A stretch of 64,000 bases of DNA, taken from NCBI RefSeq assembly GCF_023343835.1, contig NC_064435.1, positions 88,692,788 through 88,756,787 of the forward strand. Direction: 5' to 3'. Shown here one piece after another: positions 20,839-33,420 of this stretch. Position numbers and translations under genes: made by a program. Within the stretch, counting starts at the first letter, position 1. Every line of letters starts with the position of its first letter. The notes beneath the pieces are model-generated. The model was not told the DNA's origin. It saw only the letters and a program-made list of their open reading frames with translations, and did not search any database. The DNA is from Lagopus muta (lineage: Eukaryota; Chordata; Aves; Galliformes; Phasianidae).

Positions 20839-23667
20839 CACTTGAAGTCCTTGATTTCAGCATCCATTCATGGCATTACATGTTTCTGACAGATTTCAGT
20901 TATAAGCACAGATAGTCCATGTCATAAACAGCCCATTTTACTGTTACATATTCTTACAGCAAGGTAGAGAATTTACTTCCTTGAGGAGCTTGTTTAAAGG
21001 ATTTAAGCACCCACCTGAGCTCAAATTCATCCTTTAGGAACATGTTATTCTGCTTGCAATAGTGCAGTCTCTCTCATGCTCCTTCTCTTCCCCCTTCTCT
21101 CTCTCACCCTTCTTTCTCTCTCTCTTCCTCTTTTTGGATTTTATTTTTCCATAGCTAGCACAGAGCAGGCTCTTTACAGAACCAATACCTCAGTACTGCA
21201 TTGATTACGGCTGGAAATAATCACAGGAAGCAACTTGTAACTCCCACCCCTTGTCCTTTATGCAGTGTAAGCACATTCTTTTGGCTGAATAAAAAGAGGA
21301 TGTTCTGTATACAAGCTATTTCCAGGCCTTGAAAATGTTCTATATAGGTACCTTTGAGGACTTTATTTGGCCTATTTTTTGTGTCAGTCTCCTACAATTA
21401 TCATATATCAAAAGCCGTGTTATTCCTTCGGTCAGGTCCATTGTACTACAGAAAATGCTGCTTAATCCATTTCCTCCAATGGGGGGAAGTGGGCTGTTGA
21501 TTTTTCAGATGTGCACGCTATTCTCACGCATTTGGGTTTACGGTGTAAATTCCTGTTGAAATCCCATTAATGTGCATGCACTGCAAACACCTCTGCAAAA
21601 GTCTCTTAGGCTTTAAACAGAGCTTGACTCCAGTGAGCGTTTTGTTACTTGTTTCTGTCAGAGCACAGCTCAGCGCCAGGTTACATATTGCCTCACTGTT
21701 TATTGCCATGGTAAGCAGATTTGCCTAGCAAGGCACCGGAGAGATTTAAACTTTGAAACAGAGGCTGCTATGAGCCCCAGGCTGCCTGTGAGGCCCCTCA
21801 CTCCTTCCTGCACCATGCCATAGCTGAAGGAGCAGCGCCTCACCCCTTCTCTGTGCAGAACAGTGTTTTGATCAGCAAGCTGAGCGAGGCAATTCGGGGT
21901 CTGGGCTGTGGTTCTGGCCAAGCTGCGTGGTCAGAGTGCTGTGTTTGCAACCCACCATAGCTGTGTTCAGCTGAGGGGTTGCTGACTGTCCACCTGCCAC
22001 CACAGCTGGGTTGCCAGAGAAAGGCAAGAAGGCCCTCAGCACTGCCCTGCTGCCTGTCCCTGCTTCTGATGCCTGTATTTTAATTTTGAACAGGTAGCTC
22101 TGTGCGTGGAAGGGTGATGACAAGCCACAGGCAGCATCAATAGGGCCTGGAAGTACATATATGCCATCTGCAAACAGGAGGAAAAGAAAGAATTACTGTT
22201 TTGCTAGAGCCATTTGGAATTAGTGGGGTCATTAAAAGCTTTTATTCAAATAAATAAATTAATAAAGTTGCCTGGAACTCAATGGCGCAGGATGTCTAAT
22301 CAATACTAATTCATTTTCAAAATTGCCGTCTGTTACACGAGCCAGGAACTGCACGAGGTAAATCACGACAAACACTGCACACACAGACAGGATCCATTAT
22401 ATCACAGCAGGGGTCACGCTGGAATCACTTCATCTGTTTTTAAGGTTTGAAAGCCCAGGATGCGGCGGATTTTCAAACAGGCCCATCTGCGTGATATTTC
22501 TGGCCACAGATCTCTAGTTTCCCCACTGACGGTGGTAACTAAATCTCTATGATGTACTCCATGCCACGGGATGGATTAGTTGCATTAGGAGTAGTGTCGT
22601 GACTCTGCAAGTGTCTGTAGCTGGCTGAATGAATTGCAGGGCTGTGTTTAAGCAACTTTGCTTCGGAACACAATTGAAGCTTGAAAATACTTTGGAATAA
22701 GTATTTGAGCTTTGGTGCTTTAGCCTCTTTCCTGGGCTGTATTTACTGCCTAACTTCATATGTAAAAGGTATAAAGCCGGGGTGGGGCCACTGTTTATCC
22801 AGTTTCTCACAGAGTTTTCAAATGAAAAAAAGAAATGAAAAATGAAAGTCCAAAGCCACCCCCTTGCAGGCTTGCTACTGCATGCTACTCACCTAAATGG
22901 AATTTTCTGACATTAAATTCTAACTCATTTCAAGTTTTGGTTTTAATTCTGTCTGTGGATGATTGTGAGAAATTCAGTTTTATAGTCTGTAGACATTCCA
23001 CCTGGAAAAAATTAGCTGTGTAAAATGATATTTCCATCTGCTAAAAAAGTGGAGGGAATGGAGGGGGAAGGGCAGGGAATAAATGATGGTCTATGTAGAT
23101 TAAAGCCAACATTTTCAAAAACAGGAACTAAAGTTAACCTTGTGTATTCATACTCAGACACAAATAAATATACAGTGTTTTGGGAAATTGTGCTAAGCTT
23201 CTGCTAGCTCTTATTTTTTTTTTAATCTGACCTCATCATTTCAGGCCCTAGACAGCCCCAGACATGGATGAGAGAAAAGCTCACGCTCATCCTTTTTTGT
23301 GACAGTTCTGACCCATGTCACAGGGAGCAGGGTCTCTGTTTCTGTCTTCCTGCAGAGGAGTGATGGGCCTGTGGATCTATTCACAGAGAAAGGTTAAATA
23401 CTCTGGTTTGCCATGATGTTGAACTTCTGTCTGATTGTATTTCCTTTAACCATAGCCTCCAAAGGAAAATTACAAACCCACAAATTTCTCCTTAATGTTC
23501 TAATTGTATACATGAAAACACAATGTTGGGATCTACTGTAAGTTTTGGAATCAGCATATGTAACTGGTACTTAAAGACCAATGTAACAGCAAGTGTGGTT
23601 CAACCCAGACCACTTATCATAAAGTTATATTCTGCTAATCCCAGCCAAGGGGGCTATGCTTACATGT
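16113..23667. other. Gene-free stretch, mostly unique DNA
   Basis: A GC-richer block at about 16.44-17.17 kb has open frames on both strands (16569-17045 plus, 16849-17166 minus), none recognised. A-rich tracts lie near 20327-20345, and three T tracts separated by GC lie at about 20799-20839. A CT-rich tract spans about 21060-21137. Sequence at about 22.2-22.5 kb is non-repetitive and could be conserved non-coding DNA, but this is untested. No exon or transposable element was recognised. Confidence 0.45.
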
Positions 23668-23726
23668 AAGTACCATGGAAATTAATGAAATAATAGATAA
23701 TGAAGTACCATGGAATTAATGAAATT
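23668..23726. repeat. Short tandem duplication, period 35 bp
   Basis: The 24-base block beginning AAGTACCATGGAAATTAATG at 23668 recurs at 23703 with one A missing. About 11 bases separate the two copies, giving a period of 35 bp. It looks like a simple local duplication. Confidence 0.85.
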
Positions 23727-24918
23727 GGACAGGTAAACCTGGATCTACCTAAGCCTATCTCCCAAGTTTTCCCACGCAAATAGCTTCATGAAGGATAGCA
23801 AGGCAGTACCAATGAATTAAGCCTGTGTGTGCACAGAGCATGATATCAACTGTGGTATAAATTTGGATCACATGGGTTCATGAACTGTGGCTCTTCTGCA
23901 GTAAAATTTCTACCAAATTAGCTGACTTCTCTGAGAAAGGATTGAACTTGATGTCCAAACATACAGCAAATAATTTTCCTTTGTGTTGATGTGGAGGGAG
24001 TACAACTGCATTCCGGAAACACTCATTACATCAGATTAACAATGTGTAGATAGGCTGACATTAATGTCCCTGCCTGTACCTGCCTGTTCAGGAAAGGTTC
24101 TCTCCTTTAGGAAGGATGCTGAAAAATGCTCTCAAATTGAAACGCTTTCTTAACTCAGACCCTTACAGATGTGGAAGCTATTGCACAAGAGGAAATTGTA
24201 ACCCACGGAAGCTCTTTTCACACAAATTCTGGCTTGAAAGGCAATTAATGCAGCCTAATTTATGAGCCTGTGTATTTAATAGCCTTGTGCTATTAAGCCA
24301 AGTTAATTAGTTTTATATGGGCGTCCTCTGTACTTGCACAAAGCACATATTCAGGAATTTAGTGGTTTTGCTGCTTTTTGCTCTGAGCTATATCCATGTG
24401 GTGTAATTTAACAGTTCCACTTTTCTGTCAGACATCAGATTTCACAAAAAAATTTTAACTTTTCCCAGTCAGCTGAGAACTAAAACTCCAGTGTAGGAGT
24501 TTATAAATTCACAGCAGGACTTTCCATGGATGTGCTTTTGGAAGGCCTGTGTTGAACAAGGCATTGGTCAGCAAAATGGGAGTTCCTCTTCTGAAGAGAA
24601 GGGGCTTCTCTAGTGCCTTTCAAACCAGGGTGTTATGGCTGAGTTTGTGTCCTTCCTCACTTCAAACTCTGAAGAGAAAGAAAAGAAACAAAATGAACAG
24701 GTGATCACAAATGTACACAGCCATCAGGGGAAGATGTGTGCAATCAAGGAAGAGGGAAAGGATGAAGAAGCAGGAAGAGAAAGGAGAAGAGGAGAAAGGG
24801 AAGGAAAGAAACAAGAATGGATACAACAAACACTCAAACACTGAAGCTCAGTTGGCTTTGGAGTGGGACATAAGGACATAAGAACAGTGTTTCCCCAGCC
24901 CAAGTTACTGAAAAAGAC
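23727..24918. other. Gene-free stretch
   Basis: Around 24235-24330 there are several TAAT/ATTA homeodomain-type cores in non-repetitive sequence. A purine-rich GA tract covers about 24757-24822 and accounts for the lysine/arginine/glutamate-rich frame at 24635-24844. No gene recognised. Confidence 0.45.
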
Positions 24919-25325
24919 CATAGCATCACAGAGTATCCCAAGCTGGAAGGGATTCCCAAGTATCATAGAGTCCAACTCCTGGCTGTACACAGGACTATCC
25001 AAAATATCTTAGAGCACTGTCCGAATGCATCTTTAACTCAAGCCAGCTTAGTGGCGTGACCACTGCTTCAGCACTCAGTTGAAGGGCTCAACCACCACTG
25101 CTCAATAGCCTTTTCGTACTGCCCAGGTTGATCTTTCTCTGCTGCAGCTCCACGCTGTTCTCTTGCGTCGTATTCACTGTCATCAGAGAGATCAGAAGTG
25201 GCCTCTCCTCTTACTTCATGGGGAAGCTTTGGCTGCCATGAGGCCAGCTGTTAGTCTCCTCTTCTTTAGGAAGAACAGCCCAAGAGACCTCAGCCACTCC
25301 TAATACATCTTGCCTTCCAGGGGTT
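24919..25325 (-). mobile_element. Old CR1 LINE fragment (minus strand, subtype distinct from most here)
   Basis: The copy opens with CATCACAGAGTATCCCAAGC and the inverted AGTCCAACTCCTGGCTGTAC block, typical of an older avian CR1 subtype. Further right it retains the inverted TTCACTGTCATCAGAGAGA and GTTAGTCTCCTCTTCTTTAG blocks. Internal pieces between about 25060 and 25150 are shortened relative to complete relatives, so small deletions are likely. No reading frame survives. Its tail resembles that of the plus-strand copy ending at 38097, suggesting the same subtype. Confidence 0.85.
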
Positions 25326-27291
25326 CAACAGCAGGTAAGCTGTTATTTTACTCATTTTTTTGTGTCCTTCCTCATTTTGGAGTTGTCTAATATCTTTGTT
25401 ATTACGATTTGCATTGGTTTTGACATACTTTTTCTTTGCAGTGATCTTGTAAGGCATGCCACAGAATAGTTTTGGCTTAAAGATTTCGCATTATCAGAGC
25501 ATCAGAGCACTGCCCTGAGCCTTGTAGCAGGTGCCAAACAAGCTATCCCACAGATAAAATGTGTTACACAGTACATTCACTGATCAAACTTTGCAGTGTA
25601 ATCAAAGCAGTAGGAGGCAATAGATTCAAATACTGCACTGATGAAATCACTGTAGATGGATTATTACTGTCTATATTTCTGCTATAGCACTGGCAATAAA
25701 TATCTCTCCACCTTAACAAAATATAACTAGCCACACGAACTCTGCAGTCCAATGCTGCTTCTTATTATGAAGACTTAATTTGCTGGAGTGCCATAAATGC
25801 AAAGTAAGCTATGTTTTGAGCAGGTATGAGCACAAGCCCATAAACACCAAGAAGTCAAAAGATATTAAGTGAATACATTGCTGATTTTAGTGGAAAACAG
25901 GATATTTTTCATGTAAAGAGAGGGAATTAATAGATTTGAGAGCTAGTAGTGCACAGAACAGCCAGTTCAGTAAAATGAAGTGGAAGGGGTCCTTGACATG
26001 CTAAGCAAACCTCAACCTGTAAAGCTCTCAGAGAACCACTGTTTGTTATTTTAGAAGCAGCAGGGCATTTTTTTACTATAATAATGGCTGGACATTCATT
26101 GCAGTGGAGCCATGGCAACACTGCTACAACATCCAGCAATAATACAGTCACTCATTTTACTGGGTTCTGAAACTATTCTCAAATATTTCAGAGCACTTGT
26201 AATTAGGTCACGATGATGAAAACACTTCCTCATATGAGGGTTTGTTATGGCTGGCATAAAATCAAATATTTAGTTATCTGTCTTCCATTATATACTGAAA
26301 CATATGATATTTATGATGTAATGAAATATTCAGGCTTAATGTTGAGATGCTTATGTCTTAGCCTCAGAATTCAGTGAGCTCCTGAAAATGTACTCTGCAT
26401 ACACAAAATGTATATTTCATATAAAAAGATGCATTCTGAAATATTAATATCATTTCCCTGAACTCTCTACATTGTATTCTGCAGGATATGACATGTTTAA
26501 ATGCACTCATTACATTGTGAGCTTTACCAGCTCTCACCAAAATGCACTGTGTCACTCAGCTTACTCACACAATCCATGGTTTGTCATTATGATTTCAGTC
26601 ATTCTAGGTATTCTACATCTTTGCCAGTTTCCCATACACATGTGCTGATCTTCAACAAAAAGGTCTGCAGTGCGAGGTTCACCGTGTGCCTGTTTCTGAA
26701 AGCTACTTGTCCCACCATACATGCACATATCTTGCCAAAAGTGGATTTTGTTCTAACAAAAATCTTCACTGTTTATTTGTTCGATGAGGTTTTCCTTTTC
26801 TCTCCAGTTCATAGAAAAAAAAAAAAAAACCAACATTGTTTTAGTGTACAATGAAAGCATATCAAACCAAGATAAAATGTTAAATAGCTTTTAGCCACAG
26901 CAGTATGGCTACAGTAATATTTCTTATAATTTCTGCTTGAAAATACCTAGTTCTCTTGTTTAATGAAAAGAGAATTGGCTCTTTTATATGTAAAAACACC
27001 ATTATCTGAAGTTCTTGTTTAGCGAGTAAAGAGATAAATCCTGCATATCTAAACACCATTATAAAATTAAGAATTTATTAGGAGAGACATAAATATAAGT
27101 CAGGAACTGCAGAATTCTATCATATAATATGTGAGCATGAACATTTCATTTGAGTTGCTTCTTTGGCAATGAATTCAGTCTCCATGAGTTGATTCCACAG
27201 TTGGTTTTCAATGAGTCTGTTGTGTTGGTTTTTTTTTTCAAGGAAGTTCGATTTTATTTTTTTGTTTTCTGCAATTACTGTGGAGATTTCT
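25326..27291. other. Gene-free AT-rich stretch
   Basis: No exon or repeat family recognised. A segment at about 26776-26838, with an A tract at 26815-26829, is closely similar to 28853-28909 (see findings). Confidence 0.5.
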
Positions 27292-27560
27292 ATAGAATCA
27301 TAGAATCATTAAGGCTGAAAAAGCTTTTAATATCATGTAGTCCAACCGCCAACCCATTGCCACCATGCCCACTGAACCATGTCCCTAAGTGCTGCATGTA
27401 CACATTTCTTGAATGCCTCCAGGGACGGTGACTCCACCGCTTCTGTGGGCAGCCTGTTCCAGTGCTTCACCCCTCTTTTAGAGGACAATTTTTTCCCAGC
27501 ATCCAACCCAAACCTCCCCTGGTGCAACTTGAGGCCGTTACCTCTTGTTCTGTTACTAAT
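27292..27560 (-). mobile_element. CR1 LINE, 3' fragment (minus strand)
   Basis: It starts with two ATCATAGA-type octamers, then the inverted TAGTCCAACCGCCAACCC and CCATGCCCACTGAACCATG blocks, then GTGCTTCACCCCTCTTTTAG. On the minus strand a 64-codon frame (27333-27527) keeps the ORF2 C-terminal tail with VKHWNRLPTEAVESPSLEAF. It is 5'-truncated near 27560. Confidence 0.93.
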
Positions 27561-28852
27561 CCACTACACTGCTAATACAGAAGACGTTATTAAATCACTT
27601 TCAAAAAAGTTTTTTACTCTCTTTTCAAAGCAATTTTAACACTTTTCCAACATTACTAAAATGTAGTCCCTTTGGTTTCTTCTTGTTACATTAGCTCAGT
27701 CACAGGCAATCAGTTTTTTCTTGTGTTTTCTGATTCTGTTTCAAACAATGTGTGACATTAGCTTTCACTAGAAGAGACAAAAGAAGTGGAATGACTACTG
27801 ACCATTAATTGTTACATTCCACCACATACAAGCATCATCAAACAATAAAGGAAGCCAGCTATATTATGTATTTATTTTCCTCTGTATTACTTGTATATTG
27901 AACTATTTGCCTGAGACATCTCATATTTGAGTACACGGTAGCTTGCAGAATACAATGCACCAACTACGTGGTGGCTATATAAATATTTTGGTGTGTTCTG
28001 TTGCTTTTTATGTGAAGTATACACTTTCATTAGGTAATGTACATTTTTTCAATATACAGTGAATTCTTTTTGCTTTATGATTTTTCCCCTCTAGCAGAGT
28101 CCAGATTTTATTATATCATACATACATTTCAATATATAGTGTAAGAGCTTGCTAAATATTGAGATTCTCATGGAAACCATATGTATTTTATGATAACTTC
28201 ATATAGCTGTCTGTAGGATCTTAAACTATGTACCTGCAATAGTTGGTGAGACCAGGTCCTAAGGTCAAGCACAATACTAATTACATGCCCTGAAATTATG
28301 CCTTACTAAAACAGAATAAATCTTGATCAGGTGAATGCTTTTTATAAATTCCCCAAGACTCCAAACACTTTTATGTATCTACTGTCTTTGAAAAGACAAA
28401 GCATGCTGATGACATCCATCAAAACTTAGACTCGGTCATCTGTTAAAGAAATCCCTCTCATACGGAGCCTGGCCAAGGCTACACTTTTTATCTTACTCTT
28501 TTTAATAGGCCAATATACAATGAACAGATTCTTCCCACTGGAAATTTGCAGACTCACTGTGTATCTACTTAGCTGTGCCATTCACAGGGCCTGCAAAATG
28601 GCAGCATGCTTGCATGTCACCATTTTAAAGCAGGACTGTCCTCACACCCAGCACTCATACAGGCAGACCTAATACATGCACACAGCATTGGTGGACTGGA
28701 GCAGGGGTTTTCACAGCTCAGCATGGGGATATTTTTCTTCCTAAAGAATATGTTTCTCAGTGTATACAAGAAACTGATTGCATCTGCTGCAAGGAAAAAT
28801 GCTTTCCATTGATACCCAGAGCCTGAAGTAAGAGAGAGTTCATTAGGTTCAT
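27561..28852. other. Gene-free AT-rich stretch
   Basis: AT-rich unique sequence with no recognised gene or repeat. Confidence 0.5.
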
Positions 28853-28909
28853 TGTTTGTTTGATGAGATTTTCCTTTTCCCTCATAGAAAAAAAAATAAA
28901 CATTGTTTT
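28853..28909. repeat. 57-bp segment flanked by 15-16 bp direct repeats, copy of 26.8 kb
   Basis: The segment TGTTTGTTTGATGAGATTTT... to CATTGTTTT, with an internal A9 tract, matches about 26776-26838 apart from small indels and substitutions. It is bracketed by AGTTCATTAGGTTCAT (28837-28852) and AGTTCATTAGTTCAT (28910-28924). The bracketing looks like a target-site duplication around an inserted copy, but a replication-slippage event could give the same picture. Confidence 0.65.
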
Positions 28910-28924
28910 AGTTCATTAGTTCAT

Positions 28925-31424
28925 CATTGCTAAGAAAGCAAGGCTTTGCCTCAGCCAAGGAGGTTCTGGTTAGACATCATACGAGGTGCTCAGAGCACAA
29001 TGATTCTATTTATAAGACCAGGATTCTGTTCTGATTCTAATGCTGTCCACAAGCCTTTAGCAAAGGAAGTCCGAAAGCACAATATACATTAATTCACAAC
29101 TCTTTGCTACTTTCTTCTTTCCATGATTTTATTAAACACGCACTCCTGGTTGAATTTAAATACATATATTTATCATCAGGGTCTCAGTTATCAAAGATGA
29201 GTCCATAGAACTGCTGAATACCATAATTTTCTTCTCTGACTCAAACAGCAGAACAAACTTGCTCATGTCATGTGGCTTTATGACAGCGTCTATGCATTCA
29301 TTTATAGCTCCCATTTGGACACAGTGCCAATAGGATAAAAGCTCTGATTCTGTGGAGTTTTGGGAAGGAGGACTAAGGTCAGTGTTAAGGGCCGAAATCT
29401 AAACAGCTATGTTCAAACCTTTTCTATTCTGAGTTCAGCGAGGTTCTACCAAAGATAAAGATCTAAACTCAAATCGTCTACAGGAATTCACTGAATTAGC
29501 ATCAACTCTGTTGTGCTTTGTTGGAGAAGGGAGGAGTAAATGGCAGTGTTCTGCCTCTCACAGGGGTGAATCGCTCTTTTCAGGATTTATGCATGATATA
29601 AAACAGGTATTGTTGTTGCCGTGACCCTTTTGTGACACGTATTTCTGTATTATGCTCAGTTGTAAATGGCCTAGAAACTGAATAGACATTTACTATTTTA
29701 TTCCTTTTTTAAGATGAGCTATTTTGAAGTACTTCTGACTAATATTAATATCCTCAGTAGAGGACAAAGTGGTAAGCTCCAGACCTAAGTAATTCTCTGT
29801 GGATTTGACTATGCGTTTTTGTTTTTAAAATCTGTGTGCTTTTTCTTACTGAAGGTTACATTAACATTACGCAGAGAAAGTCAATTAATTTAACAAATTA
29901 TCAATTTGTGGAGTTTCTTGAACATGCAGTCAAGTGCACACAAAGCAGCTCTTTGTGATCCCACAGCTGGCCTGTCCTCAGTGCACAGATTCATTAATCA
30001 TGTGCTCTGCATGTTATTGTCTGAGTTGCAGTGTCATTTGAGACAGGGAAAGCACTGGGAAAGAAATGTTGCTTGTGCTTTACACACCAGTACAGATAAC
30101 AAACAAGCAGAGGGTTTTAAAAGACTATCACATCAGTGCTGTGAAGGTTTCACTTTATTCTTAAAATTGCTGTGGTTTACCCAATGGAAATTTCTTTCAC
30201 ATTGGTTTGTATATTTCTAGTCCAAAATTGTGCACACCTGGTGCGTTATATCCTGTTCATGCATAAAAAACAACCCTGAAGTCTCCTATAATAACAATCC
30301 CAAGAACAGATAGGCAAAGGTCTGCTCCTAGAGTTGGGTTATGACTGTAGGAAATCTAAAAAATGCCACTATAGTACCTGTGATTCTGCTATAGTCAGGC
30401 TACACAACATGATCTCTACCCTTGGTGCAATACTGATGTGTGCATTGGACCTATTGTGCTCTATCCCTAAGTGGAGATTGAAATTTAGCTAGGCCAGAAG
30501 TACTTCTTTATAGAGATTTTTTAATATGTCTGTGTTTGAATGGCCACTACTGGCTTCTAGCTAGGCCCCCGTTTTCCTATGTTGCATAAATGTATAAACA
30601 GATGGCTATGTGTAAAAATACAGTGTGAGCTATGCTTTCAAAGAGCCTTAGTAATTTGATATGAAGTGTGAGGAACCTGTTGGCCTAATCCAGGGATATC
30701 AGTTTCTTCAGGCAAGGACCTTCTCTGCATCACCAAGCAAGATGTCAGCACTTAAACAAGGGAGAGACAGTGGCTTAAAATGCTTCCCTTCAACTACATC
30801 CCTAGCACTCATCAGTCACTTGACCTGAGTACTTTGAAATGGACTGCTGTCTAATATATCCTGTCATAAATCCTTCATAGAGTTTTTCTTAGTTGTAATT
30901 CGCATATTCCATATTTCACATGTTCCTTGATACCTTTTGCTCAATTGCCTATAACCACAAATAGGATAGATATAGGAAGGGTCATGTTTTCATCTATAAG
31001 AGGATGAGAAGCAGGTAGAAGTTTGAAGAAAAAGTAAAATTCGGAGATCTGAAGAGCAAAATGCAGTAAAGTATGTATTTTTTCAACTTAGTAATATTTA
31101 CATATTACATGAAGCATCTGCCATTAAAGATGGCGGATTTGGTTTCCTTCTACAAAAAAAGTTGAAAACAAAGAATAAACTAATGAAATAGAGATATTAG
31201 GAAATAAAATGCAAAGCAAAACTAAGAAAAAGGCCTCTAAGAAGGGCTTAAGGGAGATATAAGTTAGAGATGTGGATGGAAAGACCTCTAATTCCATGCA
31301 ACCTTAGCAGTCTGATAGATATCCTCAGGGAAGGAATGTTAGAACTAGACTCCTTGATTTGGAAAGATCTAATAGTTATTTCAGTCAAGATGAACAGTGA
31401 GATCAAAAAGTAAAAAAAAGAGGT
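28925..31424. other. Gene-free AT-rich stretch
   Basis: No recognised exon or repeat. The 104-codon frame at 29906-30220 carries no motif I know and sits in AT-rich sequence without supporting context. Confidence 0.5.
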
Positions 31425-31606
31425 TCACAGAATCACAGAATGGACAGGGTTGGAAGGAACCTCAAGGATCATGAACAGCCAACCCCCTGCCACATGCAGG
31501 GCCACCAACCTCCACATTTAATACTTACTACTTAACATTTAATACTGCCCAGGGCCCCATTCAACCTGGCCTTGAACACCTCCAGGGATGGGGCATCCAC
31601 ACAGGG
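31425..31606 (-). mobile_element. CR1 LINE, short 3' fragment (minus strand)
   Basis: The inverted tail TCACAGAATCACAGAATGG is followed by GTTGGAAGGAACCTCAAGG, CCCCCTGCCACATGCAGGG and TGGCCTTGAACACCTCCAG. Between 31516 and 31545 there is a local insertion with a repeated AACATTTAATACT/ACTTA motif that other copies lack. The copy ends abruptly at GGGGCATCCACAC. Confidence 0.9.
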
Positions 31607-32555
31607 TGTTTGGAATCAAGTGTTTTGTTGGGGTAAGAGGTGAGAGAGGGTCATTCAGCCGTCTCAGCTATGGAAGTAACTCTGCACCATTGGTTCAGCC
31701 CTAACTTCAGCCTGGTACCTTGTCAGCAGTTGACACAAATTCACAAATACATTGTGCTGTTGATTTTGTTGCATTTGTACCACAGAATGTGTGAGGAAAC
31801 AAAAAATGTGATTGTAGGTCGCGACTGTAGGATGCTTCTAGTAAAGCTGTGTGTTTAAAATATCAGCACATCATACACTTTTAGCACTGCCACTCCATCC
31901 CTAAAGGAGGAATAAATGCCTGCCACAAATGCCACAAATGCATGGACCTGTGTCGGAGTGCTACACTTTATCTGTCAGGAGAGCAGAGGAAGCATGAGTT
32001 AAAACGTGCTGCCTGAAAGCTCCACAGATTACAGACATCCAGAAAGCTAGAGTTCTTCTTTTTCAAGGTTTGTTGATGGAATTAGAGCTGTAATCCCTGT
32101 TTTCACAAACATCATATTTGCCAGAGAAATCCAGTTACCAATTAGAACAAATTTTGTACCAGGAAATGAAATTTAGTAAATGTGAGCTGCTTTGTTACAG
32201 AATATTTGGATCATACTACATTTTCATTTTGAAATCTTTAAAATATTGAGTAGTAAGATATTTAGCTATTAAAGCTAAAAGTTAGAAAGCTTGAAATGAA
32301 AATGTTTCGTGTCAAGTGAAATTCAGTTTTCAGGATTTAACATTTGGCCATTGAACAGAAGCATGCATTTCATACAGTTAGAGATGTACAGAAAAAGTTG
32401 TTTATGCAAAATGTTCTGTTGATCTTGTATGGAATTTCGAAAGACTCCAGAAACTGAAATTTAGAAGAGATAGTAAACTTGTTTACAGTCCTTTTTCAAA
32501 AAATATATTGCTTCTTTTTTTTTCTCCATTCTCTTTCCACACAATGAGAAATACT
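31607..32555. other. Gene-free AT-rich stretch
   Basis: No recognised exon or mobile element. Confidence 0.5.
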
Positions 32556-32630
32556 ACTTCGTGAGAAATGGTGCATGGTACTACTTACTTATGGTACAGT
32601 GGAACTACTTACCTGAGAAATGGTGCATAA
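32556..32630. repeat. Tandem duplication, period 51 bp
   Basis: GTGAGAAATGGTGCAT at 32561 recurs as CTGAGAAATGGTGCAT at 32612. Each is preceded by a related ACTACTT block. About one and a half copies are present. Confidence 0.8.
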
Positions 32631-33189
32631 GATATAGTGAATACAAAATGTGTACTTCTTGGAGAATGCAGTCTCTCCACATATTACTCGACAGAATGCA
32701 CAAATCAAGAAATACACTTATGAAAGAAATGTTTTGTTTTTCCCTTTTATTTTAAAATGGTAGACAGTAACAACAGTTCTTTACACACACAATTTCACAA
32801 AAAAATGGTTATATTCCTTAGTTGAGGAACCAAATGAAATCCTCTAAATGCTATATTCAGATTTCTTTAACTTTTTCACTCATCTGACAACTTCCATTTG
32901 TTTGTATGTCTAAATTACTTTTCAGCTGTTTGTAATCACTTGGAAGACAGGAAATGCATTCCCAAATATTTCAAGCCTCAAATTATGTGTATTCAAGACA
33001 CAACAAGCCTGCTGGGAACAGTAGACACCTTTTCAACACAGCACCATGCCTACATTGTTGTATTCATGCAACTTTTCCTATGGATTCAGAAACACAGGGT
33101 AAACTGCTACAGCAATACTACTTAAAAAAGAAAAAACAGGAAAAAAAAAAAAAGAAGGCCTACATCAACAACTTCAGTGCTTTAAGTTC
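32631..33189. other. Gene-free AT-rich stretch
   Basis: AT-rich unique sequence with an A tract near 33139-33152 just before the next CR1. No gene recognised. Confidence 0.45.
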
Positions 33190-33420
33190 TTTTTCAGGTT
33201 GGATATTAGCAAAAACCACTATCTGAAAGAGTGTTCAGGCACTGGAATGGGCTGCCATGGGATGTGGTGGAGTCACCGACCATGGAGGTGTTCAAGAAAT
33301 GTTTAGATGTTGTACCGAGGGACATGATTTAGTGGGAAATGTTGGTGATAGGTGGACGGTTGGACTGGATGATCTTGGGGGTTTCTTCCAAACTTGGTGA
33401 TTCTGTGATTCTGTGATTCT
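33190..33420 (+). mobile_element. CR1 LINE, 3' fragment
   Basis: CR1 blocks in order: TTCAGGTTGGATATTAGCAA, GTGTTCAGGCACTGGAATGG, GGTGTTCAAGAAATG, TGGACTGGATGATCTTGGGG, and a tail of three GATTCTGT octamers ending at 33420. It keeps only the very C-terminal end of ORF2. The octamer tail is undegraded, indicating a moderately young copy. Confidence 0.94.
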
